Both the position numbers and the translations under genes were made by a program. A stretch of 64,000 nt of DNA from Neocallimastix lanati (nom. inval.) (taxonomy: Eukaryota; Neocallimastigomycota; Neocallimastigomycetes; Neocallimastigales; Neocallimastigaceae): contig JACVTC010000014.1 of NCBI GenBank assembly GCA_016946835.1, positions 1,127,001-1,191,000 on the forward strand. The letters are read 5' to 3'. The notes beneath the pieces are model-generated. The model worked only from the letters and a program-made list of their open reading frames with translations, was not told the DNA's origin and made no database searches. Shown here piece by piece: positions 29,295-44,185 of this stretch. Position 1 is the stretch's first letter; the number at the start of each line of letters is the position of its first letter.

Positions 29295-31274
29295 TTCATT
29301 CATTAATCCATTCCTTCAAAAAAAAATTTTGGTTTTACTAATCTTTTTATATAATCTTTTTATATAATCATTTTATATATTTTCTTATCGTTTTAATATT
29401 TTTTTTTTACACTTTTCCTTTTTTTAGAAGATTTTAATATTCAAAGAAAGAAATATTTATTTTTCTTTTTATAAATAGAAATTAATTATTTTATTTAACT
29501 TATAATAAAAGAAAATACGAATATTTTCTTTTTATATATTATTATCTTTATGTTAATTTAAATTTTTATAATTTTTATTATTATCATTACTATATTCATA
29601 ATAAAGTAATTTTCGATAATAGTTTTTTTTTAAAAAAAAAAAATTGTTTTGTTTTATATTTGGCATAATAAAAATTACAATAAAAATAAATTAAAATTAA
29701 TGGTAATTATATATTTTTAATTCTATTTTAATAATTTTTTAATAAATTAAAAAATATGAATATTTTTTATGTATAATAAATCTTTTATTTTTTTCAAATA
29801 ATAATAATAATAATAATAAATATAATTTTAAATTAAATTTTTAAGAGTACACAATATTAGTTAATTCTTTAATAAATTAAAATGAATATTCTTTATACGA
29901 ATAATATTGAACTAATCCTAAATCTTTATACAAATTTATAATATATTTTTAGTTATAAATTTGCTTTTGGTTTCGTATTATTGATAGATTTATTAGCATA
30001 TATTAGAGAAATAAATAAAAATAAAGAAAAGAAATAGAAAAACAAGGGAAAAAAATAAGAAAATTGCATATGATATACATTTTTTAAAATAAAAGAAATG
30101 AAAATTATTAATTTTCCGTAAATCCAGATATATATTATAATAAAATCAAAAGGTATTAATATTTTACAATACAAAATAATTTTAATTTATGAATAAATTT
30201 TATATTAATTAAAATAATATATATTATATAAAATATATTTTTATTTTTATTTATAAAATCTATGCATAATAAAATTTATATTAAATAATTATTTAAATTA
30301 AATAATAAAGAAAAATATTTTTTATTTTTTCTTTTTACTTTGTCTTTTTGTTTTTGTTTTTTGTTTTTTTGTTTTTTTGTTTTTTTTATTATTATTATTA
30401 TTATCATTATTATTATTATTTATTTTTTCAGTAATACATTATTTATTAATCTTATATTAATACATTATTAGATATATTTTTAAATATATATAAAATTTTT
30501 TATTTTGTTTTTGTTAAATTATTTTCTTTATTATAATAGAATATATATTACAATGCAATAGAAAATAAAAATAAAAATAAAATAAAGCTATCTATAAATA
30601 TAAAAATTTTAAAAAAGCAAAAATCTTTAATTAGAAAATAAACAACAAAAATAAGAATAAAAATAAAAAATAAAAAATAAATAAATATTTTTAAACAAAA
30701 AAATATATATATTTAAGAAGTAAATTATTTATTTTATTTTTAAAATACATAAAATAGATATTTTTTTATTTTCATATATAATATTTATTATCTTTTTTTT
30801 TTTTTTTAGAAAAAAAAAAAACACTTTGTTTAATAAAATATAATAGATTATCTATATTTTTTTCTATTAAATATTAAAAAATGATATTTATAATCCAATA
30901 ACATTTTAAATAAAGATAACATACAATACAGAAAAAAATAAAATAAAAATTAATAAGAATAATAATAAATTAATAAATAAATAAATGAAAATAAATATAA
31001 AAAATAAAAAAAAGGAAATTTAAAATGTAATTATATATTATATCAAAATATAATCAAAGTATATATAACTAATTTAAATTTTAAAATATTGATTTTTGTA
31101 AAAATTTATAATATTTATAATTAGATTTATTTTTATTTATTAATAATAATACAAGTACAAATAATATATTCGTCAATAACAACAAACAATATTTTAAATA
31201 AATAACTAAAAAAATAAAATAAAAAAGGAAATCAAATAAAAGGAAAAGAACAAGAAAGATAACAATATAAACAC
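27961..31274. other. Long spacer and 5' flank of adenylate cyclase
   Basis: More than 3 kb of A/T-dominated DNA with TTTA repeats (29220-29300), ATT repeats (28770-28805, 30390-30420) and T/G-rich TTTTTG tracts near 30350-30380. Minus-strand frames of 60-80 codons (28451-28645, 29953-30174, 31081-31323) are Ile/Tyr/Phe/Asn-rich and look spurious. The last several hundred bases are probably the promoter and leader of the cyclase. Confidence 0.5.
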
Positions 31275-32459
31275 ATGGATCCTTTAGGAGTTGGTGATAC
31301 TCATTATTCAAAAAAAAAAGCAAATAATCCCATGTTCAGTCATACGGCCAGTCAAGGTGGTTCAAATACACCACCACGTAATAAATATTATGATAGTAAC
31401 GGAGTACCTAATGCACCAAATAAATATACTATGGCTATGAGTAATCCCAGTCAAAATGGTAAATTATTATAATAAAACCAATTTATTATGAAATTATAAT
31501 TTTATATAAATTATAAATAATTTTTATAATTTATTATGAAATTTAAAATTTCTTTTGACATAAATGCTAATAATAACTAATAATAATAATATATCATAAT
31601 GAATTATGAAAATTATATTATTAAGCCAATATTCAAAATGGATATGATTATAGTAATGGAGATTTAAATCAAAATTATCCTTCATATGGTAATATGCCAC
31701 CTGGAGGTAATAATAATCCAAATACATATAAAACTGGTGGAATTTTAGGGAAAACTTTTCTTAAACCTCGTCATACTGGTTCACCACCGGCTCAACCTCA
31801 ACCATCTACATTTTTTCCTAAAAAATCAAATACTACTCCAAAATTATTAAATAATAGCAATCCAAATATTCCAGCATCGTCGTCCCTTTATAATTTAGGT
31901 ATGAATTCATCCTCATCGTCACTCCAAAATCAACATCTTTATGCTTCTTCTCCAAATCTAGCCTCAAATACTATTGGAACAAATAATTCAAATAATCCTC
32001 AATCAAAATTAACACATGATTATGGTTTATTTTCAAAGGTATACAAAAAAAAAAAAAAAAAAAAAAAATAGAGAATTATTATCAGTTTAAAATTTTAAAT
32101 TCTATAATATTTAATAATAATTTTAATTTATAAGAATTGCAACGATATTAATTAATTATTTGAAAATTATGTATATATATATATATATTCATTTATATAT
32201 ATAACATTCAACAGAAACAACAGAAAGTAAGTAATACAGTATAATTATTTTTCAATATTATTATAATATATTATATACAATTATGATTTATAATATATTA
32301 TATATTATTACGTATTATTATTATATATTTTATATATTGATTAATAAAAATTTGTGTTAATAGAAAGGAGGAGGAAGACCAAAACTACCGCAGGAACAAA
32401 TAACAGGAACCACAGAAAGTATATATTCTATTAAATTTATTTTTATTATTATTATTATA

Positions 32460-32504
<45 letters not shown>

Positions 32505-35500
32505 ATTATATAATTTTTTATTAAAAATTTTATTGTAATAAATATTTATATTGAATAGTTATAGATTTCAGTGATATTTTAAATGATCCTGATCATGTAC
32601 CAGTAGAATGTGTGTCATTACCAGTTTTACAAAGCGCAAGTTCAAGTCAAAATCTAACAAAAGAAATATATAATCCTAATATAAATCAAACGGAATTAGT
32701 TTCTTCATGGAGACCTCCACCATCATGGGATGTAAAATTAGATGATATATCTTCTTCACCAAACGATAATATTCAAGAGTCACTTTCTTTACCAGGTCAT
32801 AATGATGGAAATAAATTTAGTTATAGTAGTAATACGAATCCTGAAATGAATATAGCTCATAGCAATTCAATTAACAAAGATACAGAATCATTAACTCCAG
32901 AAGATATTTATTATGATAATCATAACTTTAATAATAACAAAATTGAAGAAGACCAACAAAATTATATACGTGTATTCAAAACAGATTTAACATTCACAAC
33001 CGTAAAATGTAATTTAAATGATAACGCTGATTATGTATGTAAAAAAGTTGCTGCAAAATTCTTTATAAATGATTATAATAAATATAATTTAGTTGTTATC
33101 AGAAATAAATTAGAAAGAATTATAAAGCCAAATGAATGTCCACTACTAATGCAAAGACGTTGGCTTGAACGCTTAGGTTATACAGCATTAGATAAATTAA
33201 ATTTACAAGGTCGTGAAGATAATAGTTATTGCTATCGTTTTATTTTTAAGGAAATTCAAATTGGAAGAGAAATTTCACCAAATTATTGGAAAAACCCTGA
33301 AGTTAAAGATAATCCTCATATCAAGTTAGCTGGATTTGGATTGACTATTCTTCCTGTTTATTTATATCAAAATGCTTCAGAAATTATTTCATTGGATCTT
33401 TCAAGAAACTTGAATATTCAAGAATTACATTTAGATTTAACCCCATCTTTAACTTCATTAAAATTACTTTCTCTCTCTCATAATCGAATTCATAATTTCC
33501 CAAGAAATATTCATTGTATTACAACGTTAACACATATTAATTTAAGTTTTAATCGTATTCGTACATTAGAACATACTGGTATTGAACAATTGAGAAATCT
33601 TCTCGTATTAGAACTTCAGTGTAATTTAATTGAAGAAATACCAGAATCTTTAGCAAAAGGTTGCCAACGTTTACAATATATTAATTTATCAAACAATAGA
33701 ATTAAAACAATTCCAGTATCACTATTTCATAATTTACGTAGAGTATTACATCATTTAGATATTTCGTTTAATCGTTTAGTTGGAAAACTTCCACCAAAAA
33801 TTGGTGAATTAGAAGTATTAGAAATTTTAAGATTAAATGGTAATCGTATGGATGGTGATCTTCCAAAGCGTCTTTCAGAATGTCTTCAATTACGTGAATT
33901 AGATTTAAGAGGCAATCGTTTTGGTTCAATTTTAAGTTATGACCAAGATGGTACAGAAATCTTAACAGAAACTGAAAATTATGCACAATCTATGGAAGTA
34001 TTAAGTGAATGTAAAAAATTGGAAATTCTATTATTAGATGGTAATCCTATTCGTTGGATAGGTAAAATGTCTGCTATTGAAGATATTCAAGTTGAAATGA
34101 ATTCTAATGTTGATCCATCAAAATTCATTGATTTCCCAGTTCTTAAAATATTTAGTATGTCCTATCGTTTAAGTACTGGTAATCAAAAACCAATGATCTT
34201 CCGTATTACAAATATTACAGGAACACTTACAGAGCTAAATCTTTCTTTCTGTGGCTTAGAAATTCTTCCAAATAATTTCTTTACTAAACTTACTGGTATT
34301 GAACGATTAATTCTTGATGGTAATCGTCTTCGTGAATTACCTTACTTTTCTTCTTCAGTTCGTGTTCATCAAAAGGAAATTCGTCAAATTGGTCCATTCA
34401 GAATGCGTCATCTATCAGTATACTATAATCATTTAATGGCTTTACCGGATGATATAGGTGAATTAGTAGAATTAGAATATTTAGATGTACGTTCAAATCA
34501 TTTAAAGACTCTTCCTGATAGTATTTGGCAATGTGGTAAATTACGTTCAATAAATGCCACATCTAATCAATTAGAACAATTCCCAATTCCAATAAATGAT
34601 GAAAACGATTCTACATCTGTTAATACTGGAATGACTGAAACAACATTAGTACCTCGAAGACAAAGAAGAATGACTTCTAATATTTCTATACAAGCATTCC
34701 CACCTCTTTCTTTCTCTCTTTTAGCTCTTTTCGTTGCAGATAACCATTTAACTGAAGATCTCTGTTTAGCCCTTTTCTTCATGCCAAATCTTATTGTTCT
34801 AAATGCTAGTTATAATGATATTGCTGACATTACATCATGGTTAGACTGTGCTCCACCTACACCATTAGTTGACCAAGCCTATTCATATAAAAATGTTGGT
34901 GTTCAGATACCTGCTTCTTGGTATTCTCATCTTCAGGAGCTATACCTTTCTGGTAATAATATTGCTACTTTACCTGGTGAAATTGAAAAACTACGTAACC
35001 TTTCATGGCTCTTCCTTGATAACAATAAACTTTCAACTATTCCTGGTGAAGTTGCTAAGTTAAATAAACTTTGTGCGTTTGATGTTGGTGGTCAAGGTGG
35101 TGGTCGTGGTGAAGGGAGCGGTCTCCGTTACAATATTAACAATTGGCCATACGATTGGAATTGGAGCTGGAATTTAGAATTAAAATATTTAAATCTTTCT
35201 GGTAATAAAAGATTGGAAATTACGCCAAATACACATAATCAAAAGGTTATACCATTTGATAAAGATAGTAGGAAACTAATGGGTTCTTCAAATAAGGTTG
35301 ATTTACCATCAAGACATCAAGCTTCAGGCTACAATCCATTTGGTGGATATGATAAAAATGATATGAATAATCAATCAATGAATATTTCGCCATCTCAAAG
35401 AAAAAGTTTAAGTAATTTCACTACATTAACTAATTTAAGAATGTTAGGTTTAATGGATGTTACGTGTTTAATGGTTCAAATTCCAGATGAAAATGATCAA

Positions 35501-38500
35501 CGTAGAATTAGAACTACAAGTAGTGAAATTCCTCAAACCGGTATTCCAGGTGGTATTATTAAATATGGTATTAGTGACACTTTATGTAGATTTGCAAGTG
35601 AAAACACTCGTCGTGAGTCTATTTATATAAGTCGTGAACAAATTAACAACGTTCGTGATTCTACTTATTTCGCTAATACTGCCGCTATTAGTGTTATTCC
35701 TAAAGAAAAATACTTCCTTGGTGTTTGGGATGTAGTTATACCACAGTTTCGTAATATGGATAACGAATCTTTATTTGGTATTTTTGATGGTAGAGGCACA
35801 GAAGATGGTACAAAATTAGCTGAATATCTTTTCCGTTTATTTGCTGGAGATTTCCAAGCTGAATTGAAAAAAGTAGAGGAAACTCTTATTAAAGAAAGAG
35901 AAAAGAATAATCAAATGAGAGGTCATAATCCAAGAGTTAAAGAGCCAATTGTATTAGATTCTAATAGTATTAAAAGTGCAATAAGAAGAACTTTCTTAGG
36001 ATTAAATAAAGAATTAGGTGAAAAGTTTAGAACCTCAGTTCCTAATCGAAATCATAATGATCGTATTAACGGTTATACTGAAGAAGAAGATAATGAACAA
36101 TTTGGTTGTTCTGCTGTCATTGTTTATATGGTTGGAGACCGAAAGAGAGAAAGTTGTACTCTTTATGTTGCTAATGTTGGTGATGGTACTTGTATTTTAA
36201 GTAAAGCAGGAGGTAATGCTCAAGTTATTAGTAGATCTTTCAAAGTAGGTAATGTTATGGATTGGGCTTCTTCTCGTGTCTATGATCAAAATCAAAAAGT
36301 CAATAGTAGTGCCTTATCTACTTATTCAATGGAAAGTCATCGTACCATCCAGCATTCCTTAAATTCAAGTCAAGGATCACTCACTGGTAATGTATACACT
36401 TCATCTACTTCTGATTCACCAAAATTTATTTCAGGCCTTGGTGATGAAATGGAACGTATACAAAATGCAGGTGGATGGATTACGAATGATGGTTTAGTTA
36501 ATGGTAAAGCCGATGTCACTCGTGCTTTTGGTTATTTCGACTGTTTGGGTAGTTTGAATGCTAATCCTTGGATTGTAAAAATGGAATTAGACTTTGGTGA
36601 TAATGGACCTTCTGGTATTCCTATGAATAGTAATAATGGACCCTCAATTCATCTAACACCTGAATCAGACAAACATGACGATGAAGCTGCTGATATAAAG
36701 CTTAAGCTTGGTCATAACAGTAGCGATGAATTCCTTGTATTAGTAAACGGTGCTGTATTGGACGCTATTCGTTGTGGTGCTGACTCTAATAATGATTCCC
36801 CTGGATTTAGTTTATGTACATTAGATGACACTGCACAAATTATTGTTGATATTGCAAGAAGTGCCCTAAGTAATGAAGGTCAAAAACGTAATAAAGGTAA
36901 TTATCAATATCAAGGTTTGGGTAAGAATGTCAGATCCACCACAGGATGGGGAGCTGCTGCTACCAAAATCAGAGATGTTGCTTTAAGTCATGGTGCTTAC
37001 GGTGCAAGAAATTCTATTAACCCTAACCAAAAGGTTAAATCTAGTGGAGGTATGATGGTTATGATTTTAGGTTTGAAAGATTTAGTTGAAACGGCTTCTA
37101 GATGGATGGGAACTCGTCGTGGTTCTACAGAAACTGGTTCAGATAGTCTTGAATTATTGAATTTAAAGAGACTAGGTAGTGATGGAAAGCTGGGTATAAA
37201 AAATAAAGTTGGTGAGGCTATGTCCATCCCACCTTCCATTGAACCACCTACTGGTCAATTAGCACTTGTTTTTACTGATATTAAGAATTCTACTGCTTTA
37301 TGGGAAACTAACCCTATTGATATGCGAAATTCTATTAAATTACATAGTATGCGAATGCGTTCTCTTCTTAAGCAATATGGTGGTTATGAAGTTAAAACTG
37401 AAGGAGATAGTTTCATGGTTAGTTTTGCCGATTTAATGTCAGCAATTAATTGGTGTATAGATGTTCAAAATGAACTAATAAAAATCGATTGGCCAAAGAA
37501 TATTTTAGAAAGTGATGGTGGTGAAGAAATTTGGTGGGATACAATTAATTCCGAACCATACTATGATGATTATGATGATGAAGATTTAGATGATGAAATT
37601 GATGAAGATGATGAACTCGACGAAGATGAAAACGATAGTTTAATAGAACAAGATATACCTTTAGATACCAAAATTGAAATGAAAAAGAAAAATGGTATTG
37701 TCTTATTATTTAGAGGTCTATGTGTTCGTATGGGTATTCACTATGGTACACCATTATGTGAAATGGATCCAACTACCGGTCGTATGGATTATTTCGGCCC
37801 AATGGTAAATCGTGCTGCTAGAATTTGTTCAGCTGCTCAAGGTGGACAAATCTTTATAAGTTCAGAAGTTATTCGTGAAGTTACTAAAAGTAAAGGTGGT
37901 GATCCATCTCTATTAAGAATGTCTGATACTTTAGATGAAAAAATTGCAGATTCTATGAATATAAATGCATGGATTATTGGTGAAAAAAAATTAAAAGGTT
38001 TAGAAACCCCAGAAGTACTTCATGTCATATATCCTAAGCAATACCATTTACGTCATGAATACTTTACATGGGTTCAAAATAATGAAAAACAAGATGATAA
38101 ACCTATTAACCCTGTTCTTCCTATTTCTATTCCAGGAAATCTTAGTACACCAGAAAATAAAGAACTTGCTCGAATTGATAGAAATTATGTTCAAACCCTT
38201 GGAAATTTATGCTTACGTTTAGAATTTTTAGCTGTTAATGCTCAAAATATTTACTTTAATAAACAAAACTTTGATGAAAGAATACCCGTATACCCATATC
38301 TAATTAATTCATCAAGTATATCTATTCCATTAGATGCTACAGAAGAAGAATTAACAGCTGCCCTTGAAGGAATAGCTATACGTATAGAGAATTCTGTTAG
38401 TATTCTTTATCTTATTCAAAATAGTCCACTTAATCGTATATTTAAAACACTTAGTTCTTTCATTGATATTAATCCAAATCAAATTTTATCAGCATTACAA

Positions 38501-38617
38501 GAATATGTTCTTGCTATGAAAGAAAGAGATGAACGTCTAGAACGTATAAGAAATGAAAGGCGTGATCGTGAAAGACGTTTGAAAAATAGAGCATCAAAAG
38601 CTAATACTTCAATTTAA
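31275..38617 (+). CDS. CYR1: Fungal adenylate cyclase (Ras-association, LRR, PP2C-like, class III cyclase)
   Basis: Makes cAMP from ATP; fungal Cyr1 is a peripheral membrane, Ras-stimulated enzyme. Exons: 31275-31458, 31626-32038, 32215-32226, 32364-32418 and 32559-38617, phases consistent, 2240 residues. The N-terminus is Asn/Ser/Pro-rich and disordered. A Ras-association domain lies near residues 358-454 (VFKTDLTFTTVKC..). Leucine-rich repeats cover about 472-1120 (LTHINLSFNRIRTL, LEYLDVRSNHLKTLP, LQELYLSGNNIATLP). A PP2C-like domain covers about 1220-1730 (FGIFDGRGTEDG, LYVANVGDGTCILS). The cyclase domain is at about 1782-2045: LVFTDIKNSTALWE supplies a metal-binding Asp, and RMGIHYGTPLCEMDPTTGRMDYFGP and NRAARICSAAQGGQIF are classic. 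Inside it sits a highly acidic insert (DDYDDEDLDDEIDEDDELDE). The tail ends in an Arg/Glu-rich coiled segment. The 12-nt exon 3 is the least certain part. Confidence 0.95.
32215..32226 (+). other. 12-nt microexon of adenylate cyclase
   Basis: AAACAACAGAAA (Lys-Gln-Gln-Lys) is bounded by AACAG and GTAAGT. It is phase 0 on both sides, so inclusion or skipping both keep the frame. The strong GTAAGT donor and CAG acceptor are the reason to include it. Confidence 0.55.
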
Positions 38618-39516
38618 AAAATAAAAATAAAAAAAAAAAAAAAAAAAAAAAAAATTATTAATAAAAATAAGAATTTAAAAATAATAATAAAGGGAAAAGA
38701 AAAAAAAATAATAAAATAAAATAAAACCATTAGCTTATTATTTGTATATAATAAAATAATAAACTTATTAATATTATATTTTAATATGATGATATTTGAT
38801 ATCATATTAATATAATTTAATTTAAAATAGATATATAAATGCAAATAGTAATAAAATGAAAAAAGAATAAAAAATATATATATAATAATTAAATAAAATG
38901 AAATAAAATAAAAAAATAAAATATGAATTAAAAAAAAAAAAAAAAAAAAAAAAATAGAAAAAAAAATAATTAAATAAATAGCAATAGTAATACTAGTTTA
39001 AACTATAATAATAGCCATTAAAAATAGCAAAAATTGTAAATAAAATATGATAAAAATAATAATAATAATAATAATAATAATAAAGAATAAAAATAAAAAT
39101 AGAAAAGAGTAAAAAATAGAAAAAGAGTTATAATTTTAGTAATAATAATATAGTAAGAAATTAATACCATAAAAATAATAAAAGTTTAATAAAAAATAAA
39201 AAAAAAAAAAGTTAACAATTACTATTATGTAGATAGAAACTTTTAAAAAATAATATTAATACAATTAAAATTAAAAATTACAATAAAAAAAATATATATA
39301 TATATAAATATAATAACATAAAAAAAATAAAAATTAAATAAATAAATAAAAATAAAAATAAAATAAAATAAAATAATATTAAATTTAAATTTGAATTAAA
39401 AATTAAAATATTAAAAATAAAAAATAAAAAAAAAAATTAGTAATCAATAATAATTTATGAATATTATAAAAAAAATAAAATAGAATTAAAATCATAAAAA
39501 ATATAAAAAAATAATT
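38618..39516. other. Adenylate cyclase 3' flank
   Basis: A-rich DNA (AATAAAATAAAA repeats, A runs at 38628-38654 and 38930-38954, an AAT repeat near 39057-39082). A short inverted repeat, TAATATGATGATATTTGATATCATATTA, lies near 38782-38809. No gene is seen. Confidence 0.5.
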
Positions 39517-39620
39517 GCTTTTATTGGGTGTGGGGCATTTCGCCAGGTTGCGTTTCGCCAATTTTTTTGAAAGCATGTGGCGTATTAAATAAATGTGGCA
39601 TTTCGCCAAATTGAGAATTA

Positions 39621-39652
<32 letters not shown>

Positions 39653-40919
39653 AATTAAATATTTTTAATATTGATGTATTTATATTTTTGAAGTAAATAT
39701 TTAAATATTAAAAAATTCTTTTTCATATATAAATAGCTTTACAAATATCTGTTTAAATAAATAATAAATTGATAAATAATAAATAAAAAAATAATAATAA
39801 TAATAAAATAAACAATATAGTAATATAATTAATAAAAAAAAATAATAATATAAACACTATTGCTATAATTATAAAAGGATTGTCATTAATAATAATAATG
39901 ACGATTAAATTATAAATAATATTATTATTATTTGCAAATATATATATAAATGAATTAATAAAAATAATATTTACCTACTTAAGAAAAATGTAAAAAGTTT
40001 TTCTTATAGTATTTTACAAATTAATAATAAATAATAAATAAATAATATAAACTGTAGCAATAATTACAGAAACATCAATAATAATATTTTTATAATAACG
40101 ATGAAAATTATAATAGTTATTAAATATAAAAATAAATATAAAATTATAATAATTATTAAAGTATTTTTAATCTTTGTAAGATTAGGTTAGCTTAAGAACA
40201 TTAAAATATATTTTTATGATAAAATATTATTATTTTAAAAATATATTTTTATAATTAAAATATTGTTATAATATTATTTTCAAAATATTAAAATATATCT
40301 TTATAATTAAATATATTTTTATAATTAAATATTTTAAATAATTATTTTATTATTATTTTACAAAATATTAAAATATATCTTTATAATTAAATATTATAAA
40401 TTATTATTTTATTACTATTTTACGAAATATTAAAATATATAATAATAATTTTTTTAATAGTAAAAAATATTTTAAAAAGAGAATAAATGAATAAATACAA
40501 TAATTATTAAAGTATTTTTAATCTTTATTAGATTAGGTTAGCTTAAGAACATTAAAATATATTTTTATGATAAAATTTTATTATTTTAAAAATATATTTT
40601 TATAATTAAAATATTGTTATAATATTATTTTTTTACAAAATATTAAAATATATCTTTATAATTAAATTTATTTTTATAATTAAATATTATTAATAATTAT
40701 TTTATTTTAAAAAGTATCTATAATTAATTATAAAATATAATAAAAACAAGTTTAAAAAAAATTATTTTGAATTTTTATTTATTTAAAAAAATTATTTTGA
40801 ATTTTTATTTATTTATTCATTTATTTATATCAATAAGCCACTTGTCGAAATGCAACTTGGGGAAATGCAACATTTTAATAATACGCCACTTGGCGAAATG
40901 CAACTCTCCCGCTTTTATT
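39517..40919. mobile_element. Non-autonomous TIR transposon copy A (Mutator-like, 9-bp TSD)
   Basis: The element spans 39526-40910 (1385 bp) and is bracketed by a perfect 9-bp direct repeat GCTTTTATT at 39517-39525 and 40911-40919. The left end GGGTGTGGGGCATTTCGCC and the reverse complement of the right end GGGAGAGTTGCATTTCGCC form imperfect terminal inverted repeats. Subterminal zones on both sides repeat the motif TTGCATTTCGCCAA with GTGGCGTATTA, next to a TTTA/AAAT tract, so inverted similarity extends over about 100-130 bp. There is no transposase frame. A 9-bp duplication with long TIRs is the pattern of Mutator-like elements; that assignment is inferred. An internal segment (about 40151-40340) is duplicated at 40502-40690. 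Confidence 0.85.
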
Positions 40920-41930
<1,011 letters not shown>

Positions 41931-42945
41931 AAAATTTTGGGGTGTGGGGCATTTCGCCAAATTGCATTTCGCTAGATTGCGTTTCGCCAATTTTTTTGAA
42001 TGCATGTGGCGTATTAAAAAATGTGGCATTTCACCAAATTGAGAATTATTAAATAAATAAATAAATAAAATTAAATATTTTTAATATTGATGTATTTATA
42101 TTTTTGAAGTAAATATTTAAATATTAAAAAATTTTTTTTCATATATAAATAGTTTTACAAATATCTGTTTAAATAAATAATAAATTGATAAATAATAAAT
42201 AAAAAAAAATAATAATAATAAAATAAACAATATAGTAATATAATTAATAAAATTAAAATAATAATATAAACACTATTGCTATAATTATAAAAGGATTGTC
42301 ATTAATAATAATAATGACGATTAAATTATAAAAATATTATTACTATTTTACAAAATATTAAAATATATCTTTATAATTAAATATATTTTTATAATTAAAT
42401 ATTATAAATTATTATTTTATTACTATTTTACGAAATATTAAAATATATAATAATAATTTTTTTAATAGTAAAAATTATTTTAAAAAGAGAATAAATGAAT
42501 AAATACAATAATTATTAAAGTATTTTTAATCTTTATTAGATTAGGTTGGCTTAAGAACATTAAAATATATTTTTATAATAAAATTTTATTATTTTAAAAA
42601 TATATTTTTATAATTAAAATATTGTTATAATATTATTTTTTTACAAAATATTAAAATATCTCTTTATAATTAAATTTATTTTTATAATTAAATATTATTA
42701 ATAATTATTTTATTTTAAAAAATATCTATAATTAATTATAAAATATAATAAAAACAAGTTTAAAAAAATTATTTTGAATTTTTATTTATTAAAAAAAATT
42801 ATTTTGAAATTTTATTTATTTATTTATTCATTTACTTATATCAATAAGCCATTTGTCGAAATGCAACTTGGGGAAATGCAACATTTTAATAATACGCCAC
42901 TTGGCAAAATGCAATTTGGGGAAATGCAACTCTCCCAAAATTTTG
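41931..42945. mobile_element. Non-autonomous TIR transposon copy B (Mutator-like, 9-bp TSD)
   Basis: Second copy of the element at 39526, same orientation. The body is 41940-42936 (997 bp), bracketed by a perfect 9-bp direct repeat AAAATTTTG at 41931-41939 and 42937-42945. It starts GGGTGTGGGGCATTTCGCC and ends GAAATGCAACTCTCCC, identical to copy A over those ends, with one extra CATTTCGC-type unit at the left. Internal sequence is nearly the same as copy A, but about 400 bp of the A interior is absent. A different target duplication shows it moved independently and is not a segmental duplicate. No transposase is encoded. Confidence 0.87.
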
Positions 42946-43828
42946 AATCTAGTGTATTTCTCAATTGTTCATTTCTCAATGTGGCGTATTTTTTATATAT
43001 GGCTTGTTTTTTTAATAATTAAATAAATAATAAATATTCTTTTTTTTATATATATAATTTATTAATATTCAATTATAAAAATATTTTTTTATAAAAAAAA
43101 TAATATTTTATAATTATTTAAAAGAATATATTATTATTACTTTTGAAATAGTTATTTAATAATATTTAATTGAAAAATATATTATTTCTTTTGAAAAAAT
43201 AATTATTTATATATTAATTTATGATTGTATAGAATATCTTAAAAATGTATGGCTTTATTTTAAAATATAAGCCACATTAAAAAATGTACGATTGCAAAAA
43301 AATTTTTATTATGTTACATTAATATATTTATATAGACTTATTTTAAATTAAGTAGTAATAGCCACACTATATTGTTCAAATGATTTTTTTTAAATGTATC
43401 AAATAAATCCAACATCAAGCCACATTAATATAAAAATCAATTTTAGTACTGATAATTCTTTATTATAAGTTAAAATTAATAATTTTATTTCCTGTTATTT
43501 TTTTTTATTTTTTTTTATATAATAAATTTTTTACAAAACAATTAAATATTTTAGATTTTAATTTTATTTTATTTTTTTTTTTTATTATATATTTATTTAT
43601 TTATTTTTAAAAAAAAGGTTAGTAGTTATTTGAATTAAATATTTTGATTATTATTATTTTTAAATATTTGTATTATTAACATATAAATATTGTTTTATTT
43701 TATTTTATTTTATCTATTATTTTTTTTTTTTTTTTTTTTTTGTATTATTTATATTAAATGTTTTGAATGTTTATTTTTATTATTACATCTAGTTAAATTT
43801 AATAAATAAATTAATAAATTAATTAATA
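42946..43828. other. Spacer with decayed TIR-element motifs; RabGGTase beta upstream region
   Basis: Immediately after copy B, GTGTATTTCTCAATTGTTCATTTCTCAATGTGGCGTATT mimics an eroded end of the same element family (split here over 42953-42991). AGCCACATTAA occurs near 43271 and 43419 and AGCCACACT near 43371. The remainder is A/T with T runs (43720-43741) and should include the promoter of the gene at 43829. Confidence 0.5.
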
Positions 43829-44133
43829 ATGAGTGAAATCAAAGAAGGACAATTTCCAATAAAATTAGAAACTGAGAAACATTTAAAATATTTGAAAGAA
43901 CTTAATAATCATCAAGATGAATTGGAATATTGGCTAACAGAAGCATTAAGGTTAAATGGAATATATTGGGGGGTCACAGCAGCTTATTTATTAAAACATC
44001 CTGAAATTTATGATTCAAAAGATATTACAAAATTTATTTTATCATGTCAAAATGAAGATGGTATATATATATATATATATTTATATAAATGCTTGCTTAT
44101 ATATATAAAATATCTTATTATAATTTAGCATTC

Positions 44134-44185
<52 letters not shown>

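Noticed and set aside
28451-31323. Minus-strand frames of 64-80 codons in the spacer before adenylate cyclase
   Set aside because: Hydrophobic Ile/Tyr/Phe-rich composition expected from random A/T DNA, with no motif, no splice partner and no neighbour support.
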